IMG/VR virus record: IMGVR_UViG_3300021519_000018
Span: 1-46,111 of that record
From: a virus
Reading direction: 5' to 3' (one strand)
DNA length: 46,111 nt
Below, one piece after another: positions 13,579 through 20,431 of this stretch. Under the pieces are notes generated by a model. The model saw only the letters and a program-made list of their open reading frames with translations. It made no database searches and was not told the origin of the DNA. Position 1 is the first letter of the stretch; each line of letters starts with the position of its first letter. Position numbers and translations under genes: made by a program.

Positions 13579-14073
13579 ATGTCTGACGAAACTGGTTCTA
13601 GCGATTCGCGCGCGTCCTTGTCTGTCCGCGGGGATTACACCAGAAGGGGGAAGCGCCGCCGTCGGAAGGAGTTTGTGATTTTTTCGCGGGACGACTTCAG
13701 GTGCGTGTACTGCGGGAAGAGTTCTGTGGAAGACGGCGTCAAGTTGGAGGCGGACCACGTAGTGGCGCGGTCGGCTGGTGGTTTGGACACGGCTGGCAAT
13801 CTTGTGACCAGTTGCCGGGTTTGCAATCGTTCGAAGTTTGACGAGGAGCTGGCACTGGATACGCGTGACCGGCTGCTGTTGCTGGCGGCAACGCGCAACC
13901 GGTCACGCAGGATCTCAGACGATATGCCAGTGGATCTGGGACGTAGTCCCCAAGCTCAGGCGATCACGAAGTCCCAAGAAACCTTGTCGGGCAGCGGGCA
14001 GCCGGAGTCTGGGAGTATCACCGGCGAGTCTGTGATTGCGTCTGAGAAACCGTCGTCTGCTGGGTCGTCGTGA
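13579..14073 (+). CDS. HNH endonuclease
   Basis: 164 aa from the ATG at 13579 (open frame to 13510). N-terminal basic stretch RRGKRRRRK. The HNH core has Cys42 and Cys45 (CVYCGK), Asp59-His60 (LEADHVVARSAGG), Asn74, Cys79, Cys82-Asn83 and Lys86 (CRVCNRSK), so it is a zinc-ribbon-stabilised HNH nuclease. The C-terminal 70 residues are Ser/Gly-rich. It is the only rightward gene within the leftward block and converges on, and overlaps by 118 bases, the gene at 13956-14396. It could be a free-standing mobile (homing-type) nuclease or a nuclease acting at the adjacent repeats. Confidence 0.8.
   Translation: MSDETGSSDSRASLSVRGDYTRRGKRRRRKEFVIFSRDDFRCVYCGKSSVEDGVKLEADHVVARSAGGLDTAGNLVTSCRVCNRSKFDEELALDTRDRLLLLAATRNRSRRISDDMPVDLGRSPQAQAITKSQETLSGSGQPESGSITGESVIASEKPSSAGSS
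13615..13628 (+). repeat. 14-base dispersed repeat, copy 2
   Basis: TCCTTGTCTGTCCG within codons 13-17 of the HNH gene; shares GCG to the left with copy 1. Confidence 0.6.
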
Positions 14074-14396
14074 TCGTCGCCAAGTAGCGCACGGTCGTCA
14101 CGGTCTGTGGCGTCTGCTTCGCAGTCGTCTGAGTCCTCTGGTCCGGGTGTGATAACCGCGAACCCGTCGTGGTTCAGGTCCCGACCTACTACTCGCGTGC
14201 GCTTTGCGGAGAGTAGTTTGTAGTCGTTGTCGGCCTCCGATTTTCCCATTGCGTTGCGTATCGCAATCAACGACGCGCGCTGATTTTCCACTGGTCCCAT
14301 ACGTTCCTTGCGGTATAGCCAGTTGTACTCGGGGACGAGGACTTCGACGACGATCCTCACTTTGGCGTAGCGGTCGGGGTGCAGGCTGTGGCGCAT
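13956..14396 (-). CDS. Unknown protein with acidic C-terminal half
   Basis: 146 aa, ATG start overlapping the upstream stop (TAATG). The first 85 residues are mixed alpha/beta with a basic, Tyr/Trp-containing core (VRIVVEVLVPEYNWLYRKERMG). The following region is extremely Asp-rich (EDSDDCEADATDRDDRALLG, DDHDD). The last 33 codons overlap the 3' end of the HNH gene on the other strand. An acidic tail of this kind could mimic DNA or bind metal. No family recognised. Confidence 0.55.
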   Translation of the reverse strand: MRHSLHPDRYAKVRIVVEVLVPEYNWLYRKERMGPVENQRASLIAIRNAMGKSEADNDYKLLSAKRTRVVGRDLNHDGFAVITPGPEDSDDCEADATDRDDRALLGDDHDDPADDGFSDAITDSPVILPDSGCPLPDKVSWDFVIA

Positions 14397-14686
14397 TAGA
14401 AGAGCCTCACTGGCGGGTTTTCGCGCGGGGCTTCCGGGATCTCGCCGTGGGCCGCGCTTTTGTTGATGCCGCCCCAGATCAGACACGCAGAGATTGCCCT
14501 GATGTCGATTTCTGTGAGCGGCCTTGTTGTCGCTTCTGTTTCCTCGTCTTCGTAGGTCATTTCCATTGTGTTGGCGTTCACTGTCAGCGTTGGGGATACC
14601 AACGTGTCGCCGCTCTGGTCAAACGCGTTGTAGAGGTCGTCCGGCATTGTGATGATGATTGTGAGTGCCGGTGGTGTGTCGCTCAT
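14396..14686 (-). CDS. Unknown small beta-rich protein
   Basis: 96 aa, ATG start in an ATGA overlap. The N-terminal half has alternating hydrophobic strands (ALTIIITMPDDLYNAF, SPTLTVNANTMEMTY) and is acidic; a helix DIRAISACLIWGGINKSA follows. No catalytic motif. Sits downstream of the MoxR-VWA genes in the same overlapping operon. Confidence 0.55.
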   Translation of the reverse strand: MSDTPPALTIIITMPDDLYNAFDQSGDTLVSPTLTVNANTMEMTYEDEETEATTRPLTEIDIRAISACLIWGGINKSAAHGEIPEAPRENPPVRLF

Positions 14687-14907
14687 TTGTGGCTCCTTGC
14701 GCGCTTTACGCCGCGGAAGTTGGTTTTTACGTCGGCAGCTGTTTGGGTCGTGGGTTCGCGCGGCTCCCACAAGACAAGGTCTTTGAGTTGGAAGTCGCTT
14801 TTCTTAGCCCCGTATTTGACGGTGGCGAGTTTGCGTCCGACGCGCGTTACGATGCCGAAGTGAAACGCGCCTTCGTGTAGGAACTTGACTTGCTGGCCGA
14901 TTTTCAC
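14683..14907 (-). CDS. Small SH3/KOW-like basic protein
   Basis: 74 aa from a GTG at 14907, two bases after the stop of the 28-aa membrane peptide, with AGGA upstream; an ATG at 14946 in frame is less likely because it overlaps that peptide. The sequence has small beta-barrel character: VKIGQQVKFLHEGAFHFGIVTRV, LATVKYGAKKSDFQL, then a basic tail. This resembles SH3-like or KOW-like domains that bind nucleic acid or protein. No specific family assigned. Confidence 0.5.
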   Translation of the reverse strand: MKIGQQVKFLHEGAFHFGIVTRVGRKLATVKYGAKKSDFQLKDLVLWEPREPTTQTAADVKTNFRGVKRARSHK

Positions 14908-14909
14908 GG

Positions 14910-14996
14910 TTACTTGTTCCTGTCGTTTGCTTGCCGCCAGTACCATCCGATTATGAGCGCGGCAATGACTGTGCTGAACAGGTCAGCCAGTTTCAT
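14910..14996 (-). CDS. 28-residue single-span membrane peptide coupled to the VWA gene
   Basis: ATG start in an ATGA overlap with the VWA stop, the tightest sort of translational coupling. The peptide has a short N-terminal segment (MKLADLF), one hydrophobic span (STVIAALIIGWYW) and a polar, basic tail (RQANDRNK). Its stop lies two bases before the next start. The coupling suggests it acts with the MoxR-VWA pair, for example by bringing it to the membrane. Confidence 0.55.
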   Translation of the reverse strand: MKLADLFSTVIAALIIGWYWRQANDRNK

Positions 14997-16366
14997 GTTC
15001 TTGTCGCGGTCTCGGCGTTTAGCTTTTGGAACTGGTACATAGATTCAATGGTGGTGATCTTCTTAGCTTTTACGATCTGTCGGCATTCTTCTGTGAGTCG
15101 GCGTGACGACTGATCGTTGATTCCGGTTACGTGCCCGTCGCAGATCCAGACGCGTGGCTCTTGCTGCTTGCCGAGCCAAGCAAGTGCTGGCCCGTCGCAA
15201 CCGTTGCCGCCGTACTCTGCTTGCAGGTCTTCGGGTGCTGCGCGCTTGCCCTTCTTGGCGACGATGTGCAGGTACCCTTGGTAGGAACTAGAGCAGTAGG
15301 TTGCAATGGTTACTCCGGGTGAGTTCTCCATGATGAAGGTGATGTCTTCGTCAGAGAGACTCATTGAGCCTGAGCAGTCGATGAGTACAGCGCCAGCGTT
15401 CTTGTGTCGGCGCTTTGAACCAAATACGTGACCGTCTGTGCAGAACCTGTCGGGGCGCTTGATAAACGCGCCTTCGTCCGACAGTTTCCAGTGATTACGT
15501 CTGGTCTTTGACGCGAGTGGCAGTGACAGCGGTGGCTCGATTATGAGCATTTGGCACCACTCGGTGTCTTCCTCGTCGCCGTATTCGTCGGTGTCGTCTG
15601 GTAGCTCGGCTGCTCTGTCGTACACAAACTCTTTGCCGTCTTCCTCGTTTAGGTGACGGCTGATCCTTGCCCAAACTTCTTTGCTGACTCTTTCTGTTTC
15701 GCGCTGGTCTCCGCGAGCGCAGAGCCATTCGTCAGTCGGTTCTGTTTCGCAGAGTTCGCTTGCAACGATCATGTACGCTTGGTGCAGCGCTTGCCGGTAC
15801 TTACGGCGTTGCGTTGCGTTTGGGTCAGTGTCGCTTGGTTCGTGGTGGTGCCAGTAGTCCCAGTATGTTGTTCCGTCTAGGCCGTTGCCTCCGACTACTG
15901 ACTTTGCGATTGTGGTGAAGGCAGATACGAGGTCGTTCTGGTCTTCGTAGAACTCAAGCGCTCCTTTTGGGAGCCGTGGTGGCGGAACGAACGTTGCTGC
16001 CTGTGAGACGTCCGTAACTGTTTCTGTGTCCCACGAGTCGTGGTATTCGTCTCGTACGCCGTGGTCGCTTACGGTGTCGATTGCGTCGAGTAGCCCGCTG
16101 ATTCTTGCTGCGTCCACTGCGTCAACGATTTCCAGTGGAATGGTTGAGGTCGCCGAGAACTCGGCAGTGGTTTCGTGACCGCACGCGACGGTCAGGTTTG
16201 CGATTGACCTCCTGTACTGCGACTGGGCCGACAGGTCAGTAGGTGCTGCGACGACGCGACGGGTGAAGTCTGTTGCTTCGCGCGTTGAGTCTGTTGCTTT
16301 CCACTCGGCGTTGTCTCCGCCAATCTGTGGACGCTTGAAGGTGTTCGGGAGTACTGGGAAACCCAT
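14993..16366 (-). CDS. VWA-domain protein, partner of MoxR-type ATPase (CobT/NorD-like)
   Basis: 457 aa, ATG start with AGGAG six bases upstream; that AGGAG overlaps the MoxR stop. The N-terminal 320 residues are mostly helical and acidic with no recognised domain. The C-terminal domain is von Willebrand factor A: strand GAVLID with MIDAS motif DCSGSMS (Asp330, Ser332, Ser334), a GGNGCDGP loop near 386-393 in place of the usual Thr motif, and the third metal ligand Asp410 in WICDGHVTG. In MoxR-VWA pairs (CobS/CobT, NorQ/NorD, RavA/ViaA) the VWA protein gives the ATPase its target. No chelatase or nitric-oxide-reductase gene is present, so the target is unknown. Confidence 0.8.
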   Translation of the reverse strand: MGFPVLPNTFKRPQIGGDNAEWKATDSTREATDFTRRVVAAPTDLSAQSQYRRSIANLTVACGHETTAEFSATSTIPLEIVDAVDAARISGLLDAIDTVSDHGVRDEYHDSWDTETVTDVSQAATFVPPPRLPKGALEFYEDQNDLVSAFTTIAKSVVGGNGLDGTTYWDYWHHHEPSDTDPNATQRRKYRQALHQAYMIVASELCETEPTDEWLCARGDQRETERVSKEVWARISRHLNEEDGKEFVYDRAAELPDDTDEYGDEEDTEWCQMLIIEPPLSLPLASKTRRNHWKLSDEGAFIKRPDRFCTDGHVFGSKRRHKNAGAVLIDCSGSMSLSDEDITFIMENSPGVTIATYCSSSYQGYLHIVAKKGKRAAPEDLQAEYGGNGCDGPALAWLGKQQEPRVWICDGHVTGINDQSSRRLTEECRQIVKAKKITTIESMYQFQKLNAETATRT

Positions 16367-16375
16367 ACTTGGCTC

Positions 16376-17071
16376 CTAGAGTCGGCTCTGCAGTTCGTAC
16401 GCGTTGATGATGTCTTGCGCGCGCTCTCCGAATACGGCTACGCACGCTGACACGACGTCCATCTTGCTGCGCGCGTCGGCGAACGCGAACCACTTGCGTA
16501 CCGAAGTTCTGGTGCGGGGGTTCTCCGACGACGTTGCCTCGTCGGCAATCTTGCGAAGGTCTTCTGGCAGTGCTTCCAGCGCCGCTGGGTGTGGGCGCGT
16601 GATCTTGATGATTGCGTCCATGCGGTCAATGAGTGCCTCCGGCAGGTCTGACTCGTTACCGTTCATCGTGATAACGAAGTTCGTGCTCGGCTGTGGCTTG
16701 ACTGTCTCACCGTTCGGCAGTGTGAGCTGCGCGCTTGGCTGGTCGTCAAGGATTGCGTAGCAGATTGAGTGGCAGTCTCCGCTCGCCCGGTCCAGCTCAT
16801 TGAGGACGTAGCGCGCGCCGTCGAGCCAGCTACGGATAGCCGGTCCGTGCATCCACTTGTAGCTGCCCTCGGTCATAATGTAGTGGCCGCGCAGCTCTGA
16901 GGCGGGGGTCTCTTCAGTGAGGGTGTTGGTGTACATGGGCTGATCGGGGGTCAGGTTGTAGTGCATTGCTGCGTACGTCTTGCCGGTGCCCGGAGGTCCG
17001 TACAACAGAACGCGTCGAAGGTTGCCTACGCACTTCTCGGCGAGTTCCCACTGGTCAATCGTGATTGCCAT
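16376..17071 (-). CDS. MoxR-type AAA+ ATPase (CobS/NorQ-like)
   Basis: 231 aa from the ATG at 17071, with GGAG 8 bases upstream; an ATG at 17107 is an alternative. Walker A GPPGTGKT is at 25-32. The Walker B position reads YVLNELDRA, with Asn91-Glu92 where Asp-Glu is usual. Sensor 1 is ITMNG (Thr135, Asn137), and the arginine finger is Arg150 in LIDRMD. The length is that of a compact single AAA_5 core with a short lid (SVRKWFAFADARS). Such ATPases form hexamers that remodel or activate other proteins. It lies 9 bases upstream of the VWA gene, forming a two-gene chaperone module. Confidence 0.8.
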   Translation of the reverse strand: MAITIDQWELAEKCVGNLRRVLLYGPPGTGKTYAAMHYNLTPDQPMYTNTLTEETPASELRGHYIMTEGSYKWMHGPAIRSWLDGARYVLNELDRASGDCHSICYAILDDQPSAQLTLPNGETVKPQPSTNFVITMNGNESDLPEALIDRMDAIIKITRPHPAALEALPEDLRKIADEATSSENPRTRTSVRKWFAFADARSKMDVVSACVAVFGERAQDIINAYELQSRL

Positions 17072-17128
17072 TTCCGTTGCTCCGTCGGTTGAGTGTGTCA
17101 GTCTCATAGAAACTGAGAGGCTGTGTTG

Positions 17129-17365
17129 TTAGCGGTAATACGTTTTTGCTTTTGCTGCCGCTATTGCGTTGTAGCGTTCGGCGTCTGAGTGCGCGTCGAT
17201 GATGTCTGCGAGGTCGCGTGGGGTGATGTCTTCCTTGTCTACGATCACAAGGTCGCCGCGTTGGCACATGCCCCACGAGCCGTCTCGTGCCGCCCAGTAC
17301 ACTGTGTCCGTCGGGGTCTCAGGGTTTAGGTGTATGTGTGGGTCTGTTCCAGTAGAATGGGACAT
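17129..17365 (-). CDS. Unknown small protein upstream of MoxR
   Basis: 78 aa, ATG start; overlaps the end of the next upstream gene by 47 bases, and its ribosome binding site is weak. The middle contains VYWAARDGSWGMCQRGDLVIVDKEDITP, followed by helix RDLADIIDAHSDAERYNAIAAAK. No family recognised. Confidence 0.5.
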   Translation of the reverse strand: MSHSTGTDPHIHLNPETPTDTVYWAARDGSWGMCQRGDLVIVDKEDITPRDLADIIDAHSDAERYNAIAAAKAKTYYR

Positions 17366-17549
17366 AAACGCCTCGGTGGTTGAGGTAGTGGAGTATGAAT
17401 CCGCGCTTGTAGGCTTTGCGCCGGATTTGTTTGCGCGTGTGGAAGCGCCGCGAGCTGTTGATCTCGTGGTACCTGTGGTTAGTGAACCTCAGGTGGGCGG
17501 GCCAGCTGCCCCAGTCCACGAGCAGCAGTGGCCCTTGTGTGTTGCTCAC
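17319..17549 (-). CDS. Small basic Tyr/His-rich protein
   Basis: 76 aa, GTG start in a GTGA overlap with the preceding gene. Central very basic stretch RRFHTRKQIRRKAYKRGF and aromatic C-terminus (YLNHRGVYVPFYW). Likely nucleic-acid-binding. Its last 15 codons overlap the next gene in another frame. Confidence 0.5.
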   Translation of the reverse strand: MSNTQGPLLLVDWGSWPAHLRFTNHRYHEINSSRRFHTRKQIRRKAYKRGFILHYLNHRGVYVPFYWNRPTHTPKP

Positions 17550-17707
17550 GGGTCTGGTGCTTGTTCCTTGTCCCAGAACTCGCGGACGATTGCTTCGTCG
17601 CTTTCGCTTCTGTACTCGCTTTCGGCGGCTTCGTCCGCTGCGCGTTGTTTCTCGTACTCGTACTCTGGTCCGCCTTCAGCGTCGGGATCGTCCGCGCTAC
17701 GGCACAT
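17546..17707 (-). CDS. 53-residue acidic protein
   Basis: ATG start 11 bases inside the end of the upstream gene; the stop overlaps the next start as GTGA. The protein is highly charged and acidic (EGGPEYEYEKQRAADEAAES, EAIVRE), probably one long helix. Too short for most automated gene lists, but the double coupling and continuous frame support it. Confidence 0.5.
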   Translation of the reverse strand: MCRSADDPDAEGGPEYEYEKQRAADEAAESEYRSESDEAIVREFWDKEQAPDP

Positions 17708-17948
17708 ACTTTGGGTCCCCTAGCAGCGTGACTTCGAAGTTGTCGATAGAGAACTCGTAGTCGTTTGTTTTGGTGTGCTCGCAGTTGAGGATCTCAAGGG
17801 CGTCTTGTGTGGCGTCGCGGGCTGTGCTCCTGAGCTTGATGTTGATTGCGAGATCGACCGAGAACCAGTCCGGCACGTCGCACTTGCACTCTCCCGTATC
17901 AACTGGGAGAGCGCAGTGGTCGCAATCGCTGTCTTCGACGGTGTCCAC
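17697..17948 (-). CDS. Small Cys-containing protein after SSB
   Basis: 83 aa, GTG start sharing the G of the SSB stop (TAGTG). The N-terminus carries a zinc-type Cys set (CDHC and CKC within 23 residues). The rest is beta/alpha (WFSVDLAINIKL, YEFSIDNFEVTLLG). Directly downstream of SSB and probably an accessory to it. Confidence 0.55.
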   Translation of the reverse strand: MDTVEDSDCDHCALPVDTGECKCDVPDWFSVDLAINIKLRSTARDATQDALEILNCEHTKTNDYEFSIDNFEVTLLGDPKYVP

Positions 17949-18358
17949 TAGAACGGGATGTCGTCGCTGTTGGCCTGCACGGCAGCGGTGGTCTCGCTGT
18001 CGGTTGCGCGTCGTGCGTCAGCCTCGGCCTTGGTGTCCAAGTAGTGGACGTTGTTGGCCACGACGTCAAGCGCCTGACCCTTAGCTCCGGCGTCGGTGGT
18101 CCACTCGCGCCAGCTAAGGCGTCCGTCCACACCGATGCGGCTACCCTTGGTCAGCGAACGCGAGAGGTTCTCGGCGTTGGGGCCAAAGACGGTGACGTTG
18201 ACGAAGTTGGGCTTCTGCTGCCAAGCCCCGTCGTCGTCACGGACAGCGTCGTTGATAACGACGCGCAGGTTGACGAGTGGCGTGCCGGAGTGCGTGTTAC
18301 GAAGCTCCGGGGCCATAGTGACGCGTGCAGTGAAGGTGACGTTATTCAGGTCAGCCAT
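17948..18358 (-). CDS. ssb: Single-stranded DNA-binding protein
   Basis: 136 aa, ATG start overlapping the upstream stop by 8 bases (ATGGCTGA). OB-fold of bacterial SSB type: NNVTFTARVTMAPELRNT, FVNVTVFGPNAENLSRSL, KGSRIGVDGRLSWREW. A flexible linker ends in the acidic tip DDIPF, which recruits replication and repair partners in bacterial SSBs. Coats ssDNA in replication with the primase, DUF3987-like ATPase and Cas4-like nuclease. Confidence 0.9.
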   Translation of the reverse strand: MADLNNVTFTARVTMAPELRNTHSGTPLVNLRVVINDAVRDDDGAWQQKPNFVNVTVFGPNAENLSRSLTKGSRIGVDGRLSWREWTTDAGAKGQALDVVANNVHYLDTKAEADARRATDSETTAAVQANSDDIPF

Positions 18359-18719
18359 TGGTGATCTCCTCGTTATCTGTATTTGCATTGTCTAGCGCCT
18401 CGCACGAGGTCTGAACCTCGCTGAGGTAGTTCTCCATGAGCATTGCGACGAGTCGCCGCTGCTCGTCAACCCAACCTGTAAGCATTGCGATGTAGCGTGG
18501 GTCGAATCCGACAGTGCGCATGAACTCGCTGGTCGCTACTGCAGTACCGGCGATAATCGGTACGCCTTCGTCTGAGAGGCGAACGCGCTCTGGTGCGTTA
18601 CGCCACTCGTGCATACCGGCTGCAACTTTGCGTGCTTCACGCATTGCCGTTTCGTGGATGTCAGACCAGTCTGGCAGGAGGTCTGGGTCGAACCATTCGT
18701 TTCCGTCATGGCTTGACAT
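18351..18719 (-). CDS. Unknown helical protein co-translated with SSB
   Basis: 122 aa, ATG start with AAGGAAG about 10 bases upstream; the region before it holds the 14-base repeat and other shared motifs. Helical, with ERVRLSDEGVPIIAGTAV in the middle and a long C-terminal helix (DEQRRLVAMLMENYLSEV). First gene of the unit that includes SSB. No family recognised. Confidence 0.55.
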   Translation of the reverse strand: MSSHDGNEWFDPDLLPDWSDIHETAMREARKVAAGMHEWRNAPERVRLSDEGVPIIAGTAVATSEFMRTVGFDPRYIAMLTGWVDEQRRLVAMLMENYLSEVQTSCEALDNANTDNEEITNG

Positions 18720-18805
18720 TGTTGCGCGCTTCCTTGTCTGTCCGTTTGGTAAGTGACTTGAAAGAGGGGAGACGCTGTGTCGAGCGCCGGGTTGAGCGTC
18801 AATCG
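18720..18805 (-). promoter_or_regulatory. Leader before the SSB unit with shared motifs
   Basis: Minus-strand order: CACAGCGTCTCC (18779-18768; same 12-mer at 20418-20407), TTTCAAG followed by TTACC (similar to the leaders at 21.4 and 22.1 kb), then the 14-base repeat copy 3 (18744-18731), which contains the AAGGA ribosome binding site. The gap starts a new overlapping gene unit, so a promoter is expected here, but no clear -10/-35 pair was seen. Confidence 0.45.
18731..18744 (+). repeat. 14-base dispersed repeat, copy 3
   Basis: TCCTTGTCTGTCCG, identical to 13279-13292 and 13615-13628. Here its complement supplies the ribosome binding site region of the 122-aa gene. Confidence 0.6.
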
Positions 18806-18970
18806 TCAACAGTCGGGCTGAGGGTCTTCGTGTTGCACTTCTGTTGCGACGGAGGTTTGCCAGAGTCCCTCTGCTTGCCTGCCGTCCGCTTGTTTGATTG
18901 CGTCTTCCTTGTTGTCGGCTTCCACTGTTACGGTGGCTACGAAGGCGCGGGTAACGAGGTATTCGGGCAC
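18806..18970 (-). CDS. Small protein with DUF-like repeat of conserved phage type, unknown
   Basis: 54 aa, GTG start sharing the G of the preceding TAG stop. One beta strand (YLVTRAFVATVTVEAD) then a helix NKEDAIKQADGR and a polar tail. The pattern of a strand followed by 'EADNKEDAIKQA' resembles small phage proteins of the 'VxAxxxxeAi' type whose function is unknown. Confidence 0.5.
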   Translation of the reverse strand: MPEYLVTRAFVATVTVEADNKEDAIKQADGRQAEGLWQTSVATEVQHEDPQPDC

Positions 18971-20040
18971 TAGTCTTCCTCTCGGGTTATTGTTACTGGG
19001 TGCAGGCGGCACGCGCCCGCTGTCGAGCAGCCGCAGGCGCGGGTGCGCCACGGTCGCGTGGGGATCAGCGTGTACTCGGCACCGTGGATCGTCACGGCGA
19101 GGTTCTTGCGCGCTGACCTGAGTGCTGCTGGGCTACTGATGTGGTATGGCACGTAGCGCTCTGTTGGCAGGTACTGCGGCCAGTGGCGTCCGTAGTGTAG
19201 GTGGCCGTCTTCGTCTTGGTACTCGCTGTTTAGGTCTACGCTGCAGAGCCAGTTCTCCCTTAGGGCTGGGTGAGAGCCTATTGCGTTGCAGAACGCGCAG
19301 GGTTGGGGTTTCCGACCCTCACGTTCGTATGCGCGCTGAATGTGGTCGTCGGGGCACCACTTGCATGGCACGCGTTCGCGGCTTTCCAGCACTACCATCC
19401 GCAGCGCGAAGCGGCCTTCCTTCTCGTCGCGTACCTCTGCTGGCTGAAGCATTCCTTCGGCTTCCGCGATTCCGAGGTAGTACTCGATCTCTGCTTGCTG
19501 CCGCGCGTGTCGAAGTGAGATCTTGGCTTCGTCACTGTACTGCTGGTTGGTCCGGCGCGGCAGGAAGTCAAGGCCGGTGCCGAGGCACGTTGCGCAGCCG
19601 TGCTCCTCGCCCGGTGCGCAACTGGGGCAGTAGTCGCCCCACACTTTGACGCCAGTGGCGTAGCACACTTCGCAGTCGCCGTCTGGTTCTGCGTCGTGCG
19701 TGTACTGGTCGCACTTGCAGACGTTCCACGATCTGTCGAACGCCACGTCGCGTGGTGAGAGTGACGTACCGTGGTACGTGTTCATCACTGTGGTCTCGAC
19801 CGCTGGCAGGCAAGGGTCGGCGTCTGGGAACTGTACTGTGGTGTCGTCCCTCTGGTATGGGATGAGGCGTTCGCGGCGAGCAACGTCGTCGTGGTGCTTC
19901 AAGCCTTCAAGCCCGAGGGTGTGGAACTCCTTGTCCGATTGGAGGCGTTTGTTTTCCCTTCGGTCGGCTTGTTCGTATCGGACTTGTTCGTGTCGGCCCG
20001 ATGTTAGGTACAGGTTTTCGTGTCGAATGAAGGTTCTCAC
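18970..20040 (-). CDS. Large Cys-rich zinc-finger protein (DnaJ-like CxxC clusters)
   Basis: 356 aa, ATG start in an ATGA overlap. The N-terminal 80 residues are charged and helical. The centre has repeated CxxC pairs: CKC, CEVCYATG, CPSC, CATCLGTG, then CKWC and CAFC, plus a C-terminal ACGC. The CxxCxGxG-like copies resemble the zinc-binding domain of DnaJ, though the J domain is absent. Could bind nucleic acid or act as a protein chaperone. Its size is unusual among the small proteins here. No family named. Confidence 0.6.
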   Translation of the reverse strand: MRTFIRHENLYLTSGRHEQVRYEQADRRENKRLQSDKEFHTLGLEGLKHHDDVARRERLIPYQRDDTTVQFPDADPCLPAVETTVMNTYHGTSLSPRDVAFDRSWNVCKCDQYTHDAEPDGDCEVCYATGVKVWGDYCPSCAPGEEHGCATCLGTGLDFLPRRTNQQYSDEAKISLRHARQQAEIEYYLGIAEAEGMLQPAEVRDEKEGRFALRMVVLESRERVPCKWCPDDHIQRAYEREGRKPQPCAFCNAIGSHPALRENWLCSVDLNSEYQDEDGHLHYGRHWPQYLPTERYVPYHISSPAALRSARKNLAVTIHGAEYTLIPTRPWRTRACGCSTAGACRLHPVTITREED

Positions 20041-20372
20041 GACGCCGCCTTGAGGGTTGCGATGTACACCGCGGTCATAATCTTGTCGATCACGGCTTGC
20101 GTGGACTTTGCGTGTGCGGTGGCGAGTTTGCCGAGCACCGTTGCGCTAGGTCGCTTCTCTCGGTCAACGACGGCGATGTGCGCTGCGACCCACTTCGCGG
20201 GTGCGCGGAGCGTCTTGTTGTGGTCGCCGTTGAGCGAGATCACGTACCACTGCTGGCCGTGGGTGTCTGCTGGGTCCAGCCGTGCGCCCCAGTAGTTCTT
20301 ACCGGGTTTGAGCCAAGGCGCGGACTCAACGGTGGTGTCTGGTGTGACCTGCAACCACTGTGCCTGTGACAT
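20037..20372 (-). CDS. Unknown protein
   Basis: 111 aa from the ATG at 20372 with AGAGGAAC upstream; the longer open frame upstream is rejected because it crosses the TATAAT region. N-terminal half beta-rich with many Trp (WLQVTP, WLKPGKNYWGARL, QQWYVISLNG); C-terminal half helical and Ala-rich. Looks like a small domain for binding protein or sugar; no family recognised. Confidence 0.55.
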   Translation of the reverse strand: MSQAQWLQVTPDTTVESAPWLKPGKNYWGARLDPADTHGQQWYVISLNGDHNKTLRAPAKWVAAHIAVVDREKRPSATVLGKLATAHAKSTQAVIDKIMTAVYIATLKAAS

Positions 20373-20396
20373 TCGGTTCGTTCCTCTGTCTGAGTG

Positions 20397-20418
20397 ATTA
20401 TAGAAAGGAGACGCTGTG
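20397..20418 (-). promoter_or_regulatory. Candidate leftward promoter
   Basis: On the minus strand a perfect TATAAT (20402-20397) lies 25 bases before the ATG at 20372. The 12-base motif CACAGCGTCTCC (20418-20407), also found at 18779-18768, precedes it. No good -35 at 17 bases; TTCACA is only 12 bases away. May rely on an activator or on the 12-base motif. Confidence 0.45.
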
Positions 20419-20431
20419 AAGCTCGGCACGA

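Noticed and set aside
18480-18510. tRNA-like GTCGAATCC string
   Set aside because: Inside the 122-aa coding region with no cloverleaf around it. No tRNA was found anywhere in the window.
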